A stretch of DNA of 64,000 bases from the NCBI RefSeq assembly GCF_001571345.1, contig NZ_BCTP01000006.1, positions 1-64,000 of the forward strand, read 5' to 3'. The notes under the pieces were generated by a model. The model was not told where the DNA came from and did no database searches. It saw nothing but the letters and a program-made list of their open reading frames with translations. A program made the translations under genes and the position numbers. The DNA comes from Komagataeibacter xylinus NBRC 15237 (GTDB taxonomy: Bacteria; Pseudomonadota; Alphaproteobacteria; Acetobacterales; Acetobacteraceae). Shown here in pieces: positions 38,452 to 47,794 of this stretch (its first letter is position 1; each line of letters opens with the position of its first letter).

Positions 38452-38488
38452 TTCGCCCGTTTCCCGCCGCATGGTGGAAACGGGCGAA
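38452..38488 (+). promoter_or_regulatory. 13-bp perfect hairpin in the leuC leader
   Basis: TTCGCCCGTTTCC (38452-38464) pairs perfectly with GGAAACGGGCGAA (38476-38488). No T-run follows, so it is not a simple terminator. It could be a Rho-type end of the ribosomal operon or an mRNA-stabilising or attenuating structure for leuCDB. Confidence 0.45.
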
Positions 38489-38577
38489 CCGTTTCATGCA
38501 AGATTTTCCGGCTGCCTGTTGCGTGCGTTGCCTGCGCGTGATGGCGGCCTGTTTCCGTCCGGGAGAGGATAAGCAAG

Positions 38578-39981
38578 ATGGCCCCGCGCACATTGTTCGA
38601 CAAGATATGGGACAGCCATGTGGTCGAAACCCTCCCGGACAAGACGGCCATCCTCTACATCGACCGTCACCTTGTGCATGAGGTCACGAGTCCGCAGGCG
38701 TTTGAAGGCCTGCGCCTGAGCGGCCGCCGCCTGCGCCACCCGGATGCGACGATTGCGGTGGTGGACCATAACGTGCCCACATCCGACCGCACCCAGCCCA
38801 TCGAGGAGGCGGAAAGCCGCAACCAGATCGAGACGCTCGAGCGCAATGTGAAGGAATTCGGCGTGCCGTATTTCCCGCTGCTCTCGGCGCGGCAGGGCAT
38901 CGTGCATGTGGTCGGCCCCGAGCAGGGTATCTCGCTGCCGGGCATGACCATTGTATGCGGCGACAGCCATACCTCCACCCATGGCGCGATGGGCGCCCTG
39001 GCGTTTGGCATCGGCACGTCCGAGGTCGAGCATGTGATGGCGACCCAGACCATCCTGCAGAAACCCGCGAAGAACATGAAGGTCGTGGTCGAGGGGCAGG
39101 TTGGCCCCGGTGTCACCGCCAAGGACATCATGCTTGCCATCATCGGCCATATCGGCACGGCGGGCGGCACGGGGCACGTGATCGAATTCGCGGGTTCGGC
39201 CATCCGTGAACTCGACATGGCGGGCCGCATGACGATCTGCAACATGTCGATCGAGGCCGGTGCCCGCGCGGGGCTGGTGGCACCTGACGAGACCACGTTC
39301 GAATACGTGCGCGGCCGCCCCTTCGCCCCGAAAGGCGAGGGGTTTGACGAGGCGGTGGCCTACTGGAAGACGCTGGCTGCGGATGAAGGGGCGCATTACG
39401 ACCGCGTGGTCGAACTGCGCGCCGAGGACATCACCCCTGTGCTGACCTGGGGCACCAGCCCCGAGACGGTCATCCCCGTCACCGGCACCGTGCCCGACCC
39501 GGCAGCCGAGGCCGATCCCGGCAAGCGCGCGCAGATGCAGCGCATGCTGGACTATATGGGGCTTGAAGCGGGCCAGAAGATTGCGGGCACGCCGGTTGAT
39601 GTCGTGTTCATCGGGTCATGCACCAACAGCCGCATCGAGGACCTGCGCGCCGCAGCAGCCATTGCCGCGGGCCGCAAGGTGGCTGAAGGCGTGCGGGCGA
39701 TGATCGTGCCCGGATCGGGTATCGTGAAGGCGCAGGCGGAAGAGGAAGGGCTGGACAAGGTCTTTCTTGAAGCCGGTTTCGAATGGCGCGAGGCCGGGTG
39801 CTCCATGTGCCTGGGCATGAACCCCGACCGGCTGACACCGGGGCAGCGCTGTGCGTCTACCTCCAATCGTAATTTTGAGGGCAGGCAGGGCCCCGGCGGG
39901 CGCACGCACCTGCTCTCGCCTGCTATGGCGGCGGCCGCTGCCGTGACCGGATGCCTGACCGATGTGCGGGAGCTGATCTGA
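38578..39981 (+). CDS. leuC: 3-Isopropylmalate dehydratase large subunit
   Basis: A 467-residue aconitase-family subunit. With LeuD it isomerises 2-isopropylmalate to 3-isopropylmalate in leucine synthesis. The 4Fe-4S ligands are the Cys in [13 protein letters not shown] and the CxxC of [13 protein letters not shown]-terminal [11 protein letters not shown] and [30 protein letters not shown] are typical. The gene starts after AGAGGATAAGCAAG and ends two bases before leuD. Confidence 0.97.
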   Translation: MAPRTLFDKIWDSHVVETLPDKTAILYIDRHLVHEVTSPQAFEGLRLSGRRLRHPDATIAVVDHNVPTSDRTQPIEEAESRNQIETLERNVKEFGVPYFPLLSARQGIVHVVGPEQGISLPGMTIVCGDSHTSTHGAMGALAFGIGTSEVEHVMATQTILQKPAKNMKVVVEGQVGPGVTAKDIMLAIIGHIGTAGGTGHVIEFAGSAIRELDMAGRMTICNMSIEAGARAGLVAPDETTFEYVRGRPFAPKGEGFDEAVAYWKTLAADEGAHYDRVVELRAEDITPVLTWGTSPETVIPVTGTVPDPAAEADPGKRAQMQRMLDYMGLEAGQKIAGTPVDVVFIGSCTNSRIEDLRAAAAIAAGRKVAEGVRAMIVPGSGIVKAQAEEEGLDKVFLEAGFEWREAGCSMCLGMNPDRLTPGQRCASTSNRNFEGRQGPGGRTHLLSPAMAAAAAVTGCLTDVRELI

Positions 39982-39983
39982 AA

Positions 39984-40607
39984 ATGGATAAATTCACTGT
40001 TCTCTCGGCCGTAGCCGCTCCGCTGCCTGAAGAAAACATCGATACCGACAAGATCATTCCCGCGCGCTTCCTCAAGACCACCAAGCGCACCGGGCTGGGC
40101 GTGCATGCGTTCGACAGCATGCGCTACCGCGAGGACGGATCGGAAAACCCGGATTTCGTGCTGAATCAGGAGCCTTACCGCAAGGCGGAGATCCTGATCA
40201 CGTATGACAATCTGGGCTGCGGTTCGTCGCGCGAGCATGCGCCGTGGGCATTGCTGGATTTTGGCATCCGCTGCGTGATTGCGCCGTCATTCGCCGATAT
40301 TTTCCATAACAACTGCTTCAAGAACGGCATCCTGCCTATCGTGCTGCCGCATGATGTCTGCACGCAGTTGATGGAAGATGCCCGCATGGGCGGCAATGCG
40401 CGGCTGACCATCGACCTGCCCCGGCAGGTGGTGGTGCGGCCCGATGGCACCGAAGTGCCGTTCAATGTCGATCCGCTGCGCAGGAAGCTGCTGCTCGAAG
40501 GGCTGGACGATATTGGCCAGACGCTCCAGCACGAGAAGGAAATCACCACCTTCGAGGAACGCCGCAGCAAGGCGCAGCCGTGGATTCCGCGCATCGTGCT
40601 CGATTGA
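39984..40607 (+). CDS. leuD: 3-Isopropylmalate dehydratase small subunit
   Basis: A 207-residue swivelling domain subunit partner of Leu[42 protein letters not shown] and [20 protein letters not shown] are diagnostic. The ATG at 39984 follows the leuC stop directly; no separate promoter is expected. Normal length. Confidence 0.97.
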   Translation: MDKFTVLSAVAAPLPEENIDTDKIIPARFLKTTKRTGLGVHAFDSMRYREDGSENPDFVLNQEPYRKAEILITYDNLGCGSSREHAPWALLDFGIRCVIAPSFADIFHNNCFKNGILPIVLPHDVCTQLMEDARMGGNARLTIDLPRQVVVRPDGTEVPFNVDPLRRKLLLEGLDDIGQTLQHEKEITTFEERRSKAQPWIPRIVLD

Positions 40608-40687
40608 GCGGGCAGGGCGGTTCCTGCCGCCCGCAGCCGCACGGCAAAAAGCATTTAACAAACCGATTGAACCGGATGGGAAACGTC

Positions 40688-41806
40688 ATGTCCGCACCCA
40701 AGAAGCTCCTGATCCTGCCTGGCGATGGCATTGGCCCCGAGATCATGAACGAGGTCCGCCGCATCATGGACTGGATGGCGCAGGCGCGTGGCATCCGCTT
40801 TGATGTGAGCGATGACCTTGTTGGCGGTGCGTCGCTTGCGGTGCATGGCCAGCCGATTACGCAGGACGTGATTGATGCCGCGCGCGCGGCGGATGCGGTG
40901 CTGTTCGGCTCGGTGGGCGACCCGAAATGGGCTTCCGCCGGGTTTGACCGCCGGCCCGAGATCGCGATTCTCAAGCTGCGGCAGGAGCTTGGCCTGTTTG
41001 CCAACCTGCGCCCGGCCAAGGTGTTCGACTCGCTGGCCGATGCCAGCACGCTCAAGCCCGAAGTGGTGCGCGGCCTCGACATCATGATCGTGCGCGAGAC
41101 GGTGGGTGGCATCTATTTCGGCACGCCCCGTGGCATCGAGACCCTGGCCGATGGCACGCGCCGGGGCATCAACACCGAGGTTTACACCACGCCGGAAATC
41201 GAGCGCGTGGCCCGCGTGGCGTTTGAACTGGCCCGCAAGCGCGACAACCGGGTGTGCTCGGTCGAGAAATGCAACGTGATGGAAAGCGGCCTGTTGTGGA
41301 AAGAGGTCGTGACCGACCTGCACGCGCGGGAATACCCTGATGTGCAGTTGACCCACATGCTGGCCGATAACTGCGCCATGCAGCTTGTGCGCAACCCGCG
41401 CCAGTTTGATGTGATCGTGACCGGAAACCTGTTTGGCGACCTGCTGTCCGACCTGGCTTCGATGCTGACCGGCAGCCTTGGCATGCTCCCTTCGGCCACG
41501 CTCGGGGCCAAAGGCGAGGATGGCCGCATGCCCGCGCTGTATGAGCCGATTCATGGCAGCGCGCCCGACATTGCCGGGCAGGGCAAGGCCAACCCGCTGG
41601 CGCAGATCCTCTCGTTTGCCATGCTGCTGCGCTACTCGTTCGACATGCAGGACGATGCAGCCCTGATCGAGCAGGCTGTCTCGAACGTGCTCGACCGTGG
41701 CCTGCGCACGCCCGACATCATGAGTGCTGGCCGGACGGAAGTGAACACGGCAGGCATGGGCGCCGCCGTGGTGGAAGAACTGGCCCGGCTGAACAAGGCA
41801 GGCTGA
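40688..41806 (+). CDS. leuB: 3-Isopropylmalate dehydrogenase
   Basis: A 372-residue NAD-dependent beta-decarboxylating dehydrogenase, third enzyme of leucine synthesis. Blocks [66 protein letters not shown] and [25 protein letters not shown] are intact. The ATG at 40688 has GGATGGG just upstream; an in-frame ATG inside that site (40676) is less likely. A very strong terminator ends the leuCDB unit 16 bases after the stop. Confidence 0.97.
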   Translation: MSAPKKLLILPGDGIGPEIMNEVRRIMDWMAQARGIRFDVSDDLVGGASLAVHGQPITQDVIDAARAADAVLFGSVGDPKWASAGFDRRPEIAILKLRQELGLFANLRPAKVFDSLADASTLKPEVVRGLDIMIVRETVGGIYFGTPRGIETLADGTRRGINTEVYTTPEIERVARVAFELARKRDNRVCSVEKCNVMESGLLWKEVVTDLHAREYPDVQLTHMLADNCAMQLVRNPRQFDVIVTGNLFGDLLSDLASMLTGSLGMLPSATLGAKGEDGRMPALYEPIHGSAPDIAGQGKANPLAQILSFAMLLRYSFDMQDDAALIEQAVSNVLDRGLRTPDIMSAGRTEVNTAGMGAAVVEELARLNKAG

Positions 41807-41822
41807 TCTGCCCTTCTAAACC

Positions 41823-41857
41823 AAAAGCCCGGCATGGTGTTTCATGCCGGGCTTTTT
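41823..41857 (+). terminator. Rho-independent terminator of leuCDB
   Basis: A perfect 14-bp stem (AAAAGCCCGGCATG / CATGCCGGGCTTTT) around a six-base loop, running straight into a T-run. Confidence 0.93.
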
Positions 41858-41864
41858 ATTAATG

Positions 41865-41944
41865 AAAGTTTTTGGTGAAGCTTTTTTCAAAAAGTTTCAA
41901 GGAACGCAGCCTTTTTGAAAAAAGGCTGCGCCCAAAAAACTTTT
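41865..41944 (+). repeat. Dispersed palindromic repeat, best complete copy 7
   Basis: Left outer arm AAAGTTTTTGG (41865-41875). Hairpin A is GAAGCTTTTT / AAAAAGTTTC (41877-41898). Hairpin B is a perfect 12-bp stem CGCAGCCTTTTT / AAAAAGGCTGCG (41905-41930). The right outer arm is CCAAAAAACTTT (41932-41943). Hairpin B has compensatory changes (GCAGCC with GGCTGC) relative to other copies (GCCGCC with GGCGGC), which shows selection or replication of the folded form. Confidence 0.92.
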
Positions 41945-41950
41945 ATTTTT

Positions 41951-42688
41951 TCACAATCCCGGCTTGAGCACGTAGCCCTTGCCGCGCACGGTCTGCAAAA
42001 AGCGTGGCTCCTTGGGGTCGGGCTCGATGCGGCGGCGCAGGCGCGTGACCTGCACATCCACCGCGCGTTCGCCAATTTCCTCCATGTCCAGCGTGGTGGC
42101 GATGGCGGTGCGCGAGAGGATTTCGTTGGGGTGGCGGGCCAGCACCGAGAGCAACGCCGATTCGCCGCCCGTCAGGTGCACGATTCCCTCCGCATTCGAC
42201 AAAAGCCCCCGCACGGGGTCGAACTCCAGGTCGCCAAGCCGCACGATGCGCAGGTTGCTGCTCGGCGCGGGCGGCACGAAGCGGCGCAGATGCGCCTTGA
42301 GCCGCAGCAGCAGTTCACGCGGCTCGAACGGCTTGGCCAGATAGTCATCGGCACCGGCTTCGAGGCCGATGATCCGGTCTTCCGGCTCGCCACGCGCAGT
42401 CAGCAGCAGGATGGGAAAGTTCAGGTTGTCGCGCCGCAGTTCACGGGTCAGCTCCAGCCCGTTTTCCCCCGGCATGGTAATGTCGAGCACCAGCGCATCG
42501 GGCTGCATGAAGCCCAGCACCTGCCGCGCCTCCTGCGCCGAGCACGCGGCGCTGACCCGAAAGCCCTGCTCGCTCAGGTAACGGTGCAGCAGGCGGCGCA
42601 GGCGCGGGTCATCATCCACCACGACGACATGGGCATCCATGATCATGCTGTCGCGGGGGAGGGCGGAATCGCAGGCCGTCTGGATCAT
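41951..42688 (-). CDS. OmpR-family response regulator, PetR-like
   Basis: A 245-residue transcription factor. Its N-terminal receiver has VVVVDDDPRLRR, acceptor Asp in LVLDITMPGENG and Lys in YLAKPFEPREL. A winged-helix DNA-binding domain follows (LTGGESALLSVLARHPNEILSR, ERAVDVQVTRLRRRIE, FLQTVRGKGYVL). The start overlaps the stop of the upstream MarR gene (ATGA), reproducing the petP-petR pairing known from Rhodobacter. A sensor kinase 2.2 kb away on the other strand is the likely partner. Confidence 0.9.
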   Translation of the reverse strand: MIQTACDSALPRDSMIMDAHVVVVDDDPRLRRLLHRYLSEQGFRVSAACSAQEARQVLGFMQPDALVLDITMPGENGLELTRELRRDNLNFPILLLTARGEPEDRIIGLEAGADDYLAKPFEPRELLLRLKAHLRRFVPPAPSSNLRIVRLGDLEFDPVRGLLSNAEGIVHLTGGESALLSVLARHPNEILSRTAIATTLDMEEIGERAVDVQVTRLRRRIEPDPKEPRFLQTVRGKGYVLKPGL

Positions 42689-43233
42689 GAAGAACTCCGG
42701 TCGGGAGGGTGAAGGGCATCGGTGGATACGCCGGGCATGGCCGATTCGTCTATCAGGCCGCGCATGACGCGGCGAAAACCGTCAACCGCCCGCCCCCCCG
42801 CGTTGCGATACACCCGTAGCAGCACTTCACGTTGCAGCGAAAAGAGCCGGTTTTCAATCTCCGCGCCACGCGCGCTCAGGTGCAGGCAGCGCCGCCTGCG
42901 GTCCTGTGGCGTGGTTTCGTGGCGCAGCAGGCCGTGGCTTACCAGTTCGCCCAGCGTGCGGCTCATGCTCTGCTTGGTAATGCCCAGCACATCAAGCAGC
43001 GTGCCCACGGCAATGCCCGGCTGCAGCGCCACGGTCTGCATGATGCGGTAGTGGGCGTGGCCCAGCCCGCATTCCTGCAGGGCCGGGTCAATCACGTTGC
43101 CAAAGGCGCGGCAGGCCAGCAGGAGCAACTCCTGCGCCTGGCGCATGTCCTCATCACGCAGGAACAGAAGTTCCACGCCCGCGCCCGCCATGGGGGCGGG
43201 GCGCGCAGCGGGGGGCCGGGGCGGGGTGGTCAT
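42685..43233 (-). CDS. MarR-family regulator, PetP-like
   Basis: A 182-residue winged-helix regulator. The DNA-binding core is at about residues 60-125 (HAHYRIMQTVALQPG, LLDVLGITKQSMSRTLGELVSHGLL, TTPQDRRRRCLHLS). The N-terminal FLRDEDMRQAQELLLLACRAFG resembles PetP, the MarR protein encoded with the PetR response regulator and connected in Rhodobacter with cytochrome bc1 gene context. It lies 16 bases downstream of coq9 and overlaps the response regulator gene by four bases. Confidence 0.85.
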   Translation of the reverse strand: MTTPPRPPAARPAPMAGAGVELLFLRDEDMRQAQELLLLACRAFGNVIDPALQECGLGHAHYRIMQTVALQPGIAVGTLLDVLGITKQSMSRTLGELVSHGLLRHETTPQDRRRRCLHLSARGAEIENRLFSLQREVLLRVYRNAGGRAVDGFRRVMRGLIDESAMPGVSTDALHPPDRSSS

Positions 43234-43249
43234 GGCAGGCGGCTTGGCG

Positions 43250-43873
43250 TCAGGCGATGCGGCCGGTCAGCCGGTTGCGCAGGCGGGTGATGCGCCCGAC
43301 CTCGGCCAGCCTGCGGTCAAGGAATTCCTCCACCGAGGCCGGGTTGCCCCCGCGCGTGAGCCAGAACAGCAGGGTCGCGACATAGACACCGCTCAGGCTC
43401 AGCCGCTTGGTCATGTAGGTAAAGCCGGTGGAGGAATCGCCCGCCGCCTCCCATATTGCATTGACGCTGCGGCCCAGCACATGGGCCAGGCTGCGGGCAT
43501 GGGTGGGCACCAGCAGCACCGCCAGCGCCTGCCTTATGGCCGCGCGGTGGGGGGCTGCGCGTTCGAGCCGGAACATGATGGCCGCGCGCACCCGGCGGCT
43601 GATCTTGCGGCTGCGGAAGGTGTGGGCATGGCCCAGCATGTCGCGGTCCATCAGGTCGAAGCAGGCCGCGGCCAGTTCCGCCATGCCACCGGGAAAGAGC
43701 AGGTCCGAATCCGGCCCGGCGCATTGCCGCAGCAGATCTGGAGTCCAGGCATGGGTGCCTGCACGCGAATCGGCCAGGAAATGGCGGAGCAGCGCATCAC
43801 CTTGTGGTGAGTGCTGCATGGCGGGCGGATGCAGGCACGACGCCGCGCGCGCGACCAGGGCGGAAGGGTTCAT
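43250..43873 (-). CDS. COQ9 family protein
   Basis: A 207-residue all-helical protein matching COQ9, a TetR-like fold that binds isoprenoid lipids and assists hydroxylation steps of ubiquinone synthesis in mitochondria and alphaproteobacteria. The diagnostic C-terminal part is SSTGFTYMTKRLSLSGVYVATLLFWL followed by EEFLDRRLAEVGRI (described here as two blocks). The first ATG overlaps the stop of def. Its place in an operon with PetP/PetR-like regulators suggests a link to respiratory-chain control; that link is inference. Confidence 0.82.
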   Translation of the reverse strand: MNPSALVARAASCLHPPAMQHSPQGDALLRHFLADSRAGTHAWTPDLLRQCAGPDSDLLFPGGMAELAAACFDLMDRDMLGHAHTFRSRKISRRVRAAIMFRLERAAPHRAAIRQALAVLLVPTHARSLAHVLGRSVNAIWEAAGDSSTGFTYMTKRLSLSGVYVATLLFWLTRGGNPASVEEFLDRRLAEVGRITRLRNRLTGRIA

Positions 43874-44400
43874 GGGCGCTCTCCATAACGGGCCATTTCG
43901 CTGTCAAAGCCCATGCGGCCAAGGTTGGCCATGCGCATGGGGTAGAGGATTCCGTTCAGGTGGTCGTATTCATGTTGTAGTACATTGGCCAGAAAGCCCG
44001 ATGCAACGCCCCGCACCGCGTGCCCGTGCGCGTCCAGCCCCGCATAGGCCACGCGGGCATGGCGCGGCACCCAGCCCCGCAGGTCGGGAATGGACAGGCA
44101 GCCCTCCAGCCGGTCCACCATCTCGTCGCCCACCGGTTCAAGCACGGGGTTGATCAGGGCGGAAGGCGGGCGCGGCGGGTCATCCTCGCCCGTGCTGCGG
44201 GCCAGCGGCACATGATAGACGAACAGCGCCAGCCAGTGATGCACCTGTGGGGCTGCGAGTCCCGCGCCCCCTGCATCCAGCATTGTCTCGATCATGTCGG
44301 CCACCAGCGTGCGGATGGCGGGGGCCTGCGTATCGGCCACCGGCTGCGTGGGTTGCAGCAGCACCGGATGGCCCATGCGGGCGATCTTGAGCAGCGTCAT
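43870..44400 (-). CDS. def: Peptide deformylase
   Basis: A 176-residue metallo-deformylase that removes the N-formyl group from new proteins. All three motifs are present: GAGLAAPQ (motif 1), EGCLSIP (motif 2, metal Cys) and QHEYDHLNG (motif 3, two metal His and catalytic Glu). The segment VYHVPLARSTGEDDPPRPP is a low-complexity insertion. It is not beside fmt as the main def usually is, so it may be a second deformylase. The frame continues upstream, but the ATG at 44400 starts the conserved region. First gene of def-coq9-marR-RR. Confidence 0.92.
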   Translation of the reverse strand: MTLLKIARMGHPVLLQPTQPVADTQAPAIRTLVADMIETMLDAGGAGLAAPQVHHWLALFVYHVPLARSTGEDDPPRPPSALINPVLEPVGDEMVDRLEGCLSIPDLRGWVPRHARVAYAGLDAHGHAVRGVASGFLANVLQHEYDHLNGILYPMRMANLGRMGFDSEMARYGERP

Positions 44401-44499
44401 GCAGCGAAAGGCCTTCCTGTTTTGGGGAACATGTATATGACAGCGTTGGCGCGCAAAGCGCAGCACCAAAATTCATGCCCCCCGATATGCGGGAATGAT

Positions 44500-44527
44500 T
44501 TGTGTTGCGCGACGCGAGTGTGATATA
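44500..44527 (+). promoter_or_regulatory. Candidate promoter of rpsU
   Basis: TTGTGT at 44500-44505, a 16-base spacer and GATATA at 44522-44527, preceded by TG (extended -10). It leaves a 110-base 5' leader before rpsU. Confidence 0.4.
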
Positions 44528-44639
44528 GGTGCGGCCCGTTTGGGAATCGCACGAAGGGAATGGCCTCGGGCGGACGTTCCCCAAGTTTCAGTTTCATGGA
44601 TCATCCATACCGGATGGCAGATCAGGAGTTGACGACCCA

Positions 44640-44843
44640 GTGCAGGTTCTCGTTCGTGACAACAATGTTGATCAGGCCCTCAAGGCCCTCAAGAAAAAAA
44701 TGCAGCGTGAAGGCATCTTCCGCGAAATGAAGCTGCGTCGCCACTATGAAAAGCCGTCCGAGCGCAAGGCGCGCGAGGCAGCCGAGGCCGTGCGCCGCGC
44801 CCGCAAGATGGAGCGCAAGCGCCTCGAGCGTGAAGGCTTCTAA
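44640..44843 (+). CDS. rpsU: 30S ribosomal protein S21
   Basis: A 67-residue S21: [40 protein letters not shown] and a basic C-terminus. It starts with GTG at 44640; AGGAG lies 11 bases upstream. The frame is open further upstream, but only this start gives the family N-terminus. Short gene with its own terminator, divergent from def. Confidence 0.95.
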   Translation: MQVLVRDNNVDQALKALKKKMQREGIFREMKLRRHYEKPSERKAREAAEAVRRARKMERKRLEREGF

Positions 44844-44880
44844 TCCTTCGCGTATCGGAATACGGGTTATGACCCACAAG

Positions 44881-44911
44881 AAACCGGCTTCTGCAAGGAA
44901 GCCGGTTTTTT
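44881..44911 (+). terminator. Rho-independent terminator of rpsU
   Basis: AAACCGGCTTC pairs with GAAGCCGGTTT around a six-base loop, followed by a T-run. It lies between rpsU and the sensor-kinase gene. Confidence 0.9.
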
Positions 44912-44932
44912 TGTGTCTGGAGAGGGAAGGCC

Positions 44933-46312
44933 ATGGGCACGGACTCCGTATCTGAAGCCACGACCGGCTGGCGGCGGTGGCGGGCGCGGGTGGCGCGACG
45001 CATCCTGCCGCGCTCGCTGCTGGGGCGGATGCTGCTGATCGGGTTCATTCCGCTGCTGGCCACGCAGGCCATCTCGCTTGAACTGTTTTATGGCAACTAC
45101 CTGCAGATCGTCTCGCGCCGCCTGTCAGGCGACATGGCCACCACCATCTCCATGACGCTGGACATGCTCGAGCGCTATCCTTCCGCTACCGATCGCAAGT
45201 GGATCCTGGAGGATGCGGGCCGCAGGGCGGGGCTGGTCATGACCCTGCGCGAAGGCGAGAGCCTGCAACGGCGCGGCTCGAACCACGTGCTCGGCCCCAT
45301 TGACGAGGACCTGGCGCGTGACCTGCAGGCCAGCGTGCGCTGGCCCACCTTTGTCGACTGGAAAAAAGCCCACCGCCGGGTCGTGATCCTGGTGCAGACG
45401 CCCATTGGCGTGCTGCAGGTCGTAGCCCTGCGCAAGCGGCTGGACGTGGCCCCGGTGTGGCTGTTCGTGGCATGGGCCTCGGGCAGCGCGCTGCTGCTGT
45501 TCCTGATCGCGGCGCTGTTCATGCGCAATCAGGTGCGTGCCATCCGCAGGCTGGCGCGGGCGGCGGAACTGTTCGGGCTGGGGCGCGATACGGTGCCCAT
45601 CGTGCCCGAAGGCGCGCAGGAAATCCGCAAGGCCGCCATCGCCTTCAACCGCATGCGCGACCGCATCAACCGCTTTGTGGAGCAGCGCACCACCGTGCTG
45701 GCCGGGGTCTCGCATGACCTGCGCACGCCGCTCACCCGCCTGCGGCTTTCACTGGCCATGTTTCCGCGCACCGGCATGGTCCGGGCCGAGGATCTCCAGC
45801 CCGATATTACCGACATGATCGGTGATATCGTGGAGATGGAGCACATGATCGAGGGGTATCTGTCGTTTGCGCGCGGCGAAGGGGCTGAAACGCCCTCGGT
45901 CATCCGGGTGGAGGACCTGTTCGAGGAAAGTGTTGCCGCCCTGCGCCGGGTGGGGGCGCAGGCCAGCATCGGGTTTGTCACCCCGCCGGAACTGAGCATC
46001 ATGGGTCGCAGCAACGCCCTGCGGCGCGTGCTGAACAACGTGGTGGAAAACGCGCGGCATCACGCCACCCGCATCGTGCTTTCAGCCGAGAGCGGGCGCA
46101 AGCAGGTGTTCCTGTATGTCGATGATAACGGCTGCGGGGTGGAGGAAGCCCGGCGCGAGAGCGTGTTCCGGGCCTTCGAGAGCGGCAAGGAAGGGGGCAC
46201 GGGGCTTGGCCTGGCCATCGCGCGTGACATCATTCACGCCCATGGCGGCCATATCGGGCTGGAGGCCGGGCCGCTTGGTGGCGCACGGGTCACGATAGAA
46301 CTGCCAGCCTGA
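44933..46312 (+). CDS. EnvZ-like membrane sensor histidine kinase
   Basis: A 459-residue kinase with two membrane segments (about 28-52, LLGRMLLIGFIPLLATQAISL, and 178-200, WLFVAWASGSALLLFLIAAL) flanking a periplasmic sensor of about 125 residues. A HAMP linker, HisKA H-box (VLAGVSHDLRTPLTRLRLSL), N-box (RRVLNNVVENARHH), and G-boxes ([20 protein letters not shown]) follow. GGGAAGG precedes the ATG at 44933. The class matches OmpR-type regulators, so the PetR-like regulator at 42 kb is the obvious partner, although the genes are on opposite strands with rpsU between. Confidence 0.9.
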   Translation: MGTDSVSEATTGWRRWRARVARRILPRSLLGRMLLIGFIPLLATQAISLELFYGNYLQIVSRRLSGDMATTISMTLDMLERYPSATDRKWILEDAGRRAGLVMTLREGESLQRRGSNHVLGPIDEDLARDLQASVRWPTFVDWKKAHRRVVILVQTPIGVLQVVALRKRLDVAPVWLFVAWASGSALLLFLIAALFMRNQVRAIRRLARAAELFGLGRDTVPIVPEGAQEIRKAAIAFNRMRDRINRFVEQRTTVLAGVSHDLRTPLTRLRLSLAMFPRTGMVRAEDLQPDITDMIGDIVEMEHMIEGYLSFARGEGAETPSVIRVEDLFEESVAALRRVGAQASIGFVTPPELSIMGRSNALRRVLNNVVENARHHATRIVLSAESGRKQVFLYVDDNGCGVEEARRESVFRAFESGKEGGTGLGLAIARDIIHAHGGHIGLEAGPLGGARVTIELPA

Positions 46313-46338
46313 GCCATGGCCTGGGGCTGGCCGGGGCA

Positions 46339-46908
46339 TCAGGGCAGGCTGTTGCCCGAGCCCCCATGGCCGGGGCCACCGTTCATGCTGTTCATGGGGC
46401 CGGTGCTGCCGCCATAGGTGCTGCTCATCTGGCTGAGCGGGTTGTAGCGGCCCACATTGCCCAGGATCTGCTGCATGATGTTGATCTTGGTGCCCGGCGT
46501 GGGGGTCTTGCCCGGCATCATGGTCACGTAGCGGGCGTCATCCTTGTGCAGCGTGCGCAGGTTGCGCAGCACGCCTTCCTGGTCAAAGGTCAGCACCACC
46601 ACTTCCTGCTTTTCCACCTGCGGGAAGCTGATGGGGGCCAGCACCTGCTTCATGGAAACGTAGAGCCATGTATTGTCATCAAACGTGGCATGGCCGGTGG
46701 GCGAGCCGAGCGCGTCCATCACGTCCGAGCGTGAGGTCTCGCCGACCTTGAGCTTGTTGTAGTCATCCGCCTCGACCAGCGAGCCGCGCTGCATGGTGCT
46801 GGGCTTGAAAACACTACATCCGGACAGCGCAATCCCCGCCCCGATGACAGCGCACGAAAACACGCGTAATGAACGGGAGCGGGGCTGGTTGTCCTTGGGT
46901 GACCTCAT
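46339..46908 (-). CDS. bamE: Outer-membrane assembly lipoprotein BamE (SmpA/OmlA)
   Basis: A 189-residue lipoprotein with lipobox LSG-Cys31 and the SmpA/OmlA domain: YNKLKVGETSRSDVMDALGSP, TWLYVSMKQV and VVVLTFDQEGVLRNL. BamE is the small subunit of the BAM complex that inserts outer-membrane proteins. The C-terminal 45 residues are an unusual Asn/Ser/Gly/Met-rich tail (SSTYGGSTGPMNSMNG). The open frame extends far upstream; the ATG at 46908 (or 46944) fits the signal peptide. Divergent from the DUF177 gene, the normal alphaproteobacterial arrangement. Confidence 0.9.
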   Translation of the reverse strand: MRSPKDNQPRSRSLRVFSCAVIGAGIALSGCSVFKPSTMQRGSLVEADDYNKLKVGETSRSDVMDALGSPTGHATFDDNTWLYVSMKQVLAPISFPQVEKQEVVVLTFDQEGVLRNLRTLHKDDARYVTMMPGKTPTPGTKINIMQQILGNVGRYNPLSQMSSTYGGSTGPMNSMNGGPGHGGSGNSLP

Positions 46909-47092
46909 GGTCGGGAAAATATCCTGAAATAGGGCAGGGCGCATATGCGGTTCGTCTTTCCGGTGCCCCATCGGGTAAATGAAGTCAATCACAGATCGCC
47001 CTGGTGGTGGAAAAACACCCTGCCAGCCCCATATTTTTACCATCATCGCAACACGGGCGCGCCCCGTGGTCACATGTGCAGGAGTTAACGAG

Positions 47093-47623
47093 ATGGATGC
47101 AGAATTTTCCCGCCCGATGGCCGTGGGCCGCATCCCGGTCCATGGCATGGAAACGGTGATCGAGGCGAAGGACACCGAATGCCGCGCGCTCGCCCGCCGC
47201 TTTGGCATTCCCGGCCTGCGCAACCTGTCATGCCGCTACCGGCTCAAGCCGGGGCCGGGCGGGGAGGTGCTCGCCGAAGGCTGGCTGACCGCCCACGTTA
47301 CCCAGGAATGCGTGGTCAGCCTCGAGCCGTTCGAGGATGTGATGGCAGAATCGTTCACCGTGCGCTGCATCCCTGCCGCGCGTTTTCGGGAGGACGACGA
47401 GGTCGATCCGTTTTCGATCGATGAAGTGCCCTATGAGCGCGATATCATCGACCTTGGCGAACTCGCGGCGGAAGAAGTTTCGCTCGCGCTCGATCCCTAT
47501 CCGCACAAGCCCGGCTGCGCCATTCCGGCCGAATTTGCGGGCACGGACGAGGCCGCTGTGGAAGAAACCACGCGCAGGCAGCCTTTTTCCGCTCTGGCCG
47601 AGTTGAAAAAAAAGCAGAACTGA
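47093..47623 (+). CDS. DUF177 (YceD family) protein
   Basis: A 176-residue protein of the YceD family, whose gene sits upstream of rpmF and plsX in most Proteobacteria. Typical parts are the central VTQECVVSLEPFEDVMAESF, the acidic EVPYERDIIDLGELAAEEVSLALDPYPHKPGC and a basic end. It is linked with 23S rRNA or ribosome accumulation in plants and bacteria. AGGAG precedes the ATG at 47093. Confidence 0.9.
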   Translation: MDAEFSRPMAVGRIPVHGMETVIEAKDTECRALARRFGIPGLRNLSCRYRLKPGPGGEVLAEGWLTAHVTQECVVSLEPFEDVMAESFTVRCIPAARFREDDEVDPFSIDEVPYERDIIDLGELAAEEVSLALDPYPHKPGCAIPAEFAGTDEAAVEETTRRQPFSALAELKKKQN

Positions 47624-47794
47624 CGCAAAGGAGGGGCGCGAGCGGGGGTGTCTCGCCATGAGTTGCGCACATAATCCCTTGTGCAAGTGCAAATGGTCTG
47701 CTAGAGCGCCCCCCTCAATTATTGATAACTGACCGGTGTAACGCCACGAGGGTGTGCCTGCCGGTTGTGATCCAGATCGGAGGGGCCCGGGCCC

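Noticed and set aside
38441-38577. Leucine leader-peptide attenuator before leuC
   Set aside because: No short ORF with consecutive Leu codons and no alternative terminator with a T-run.
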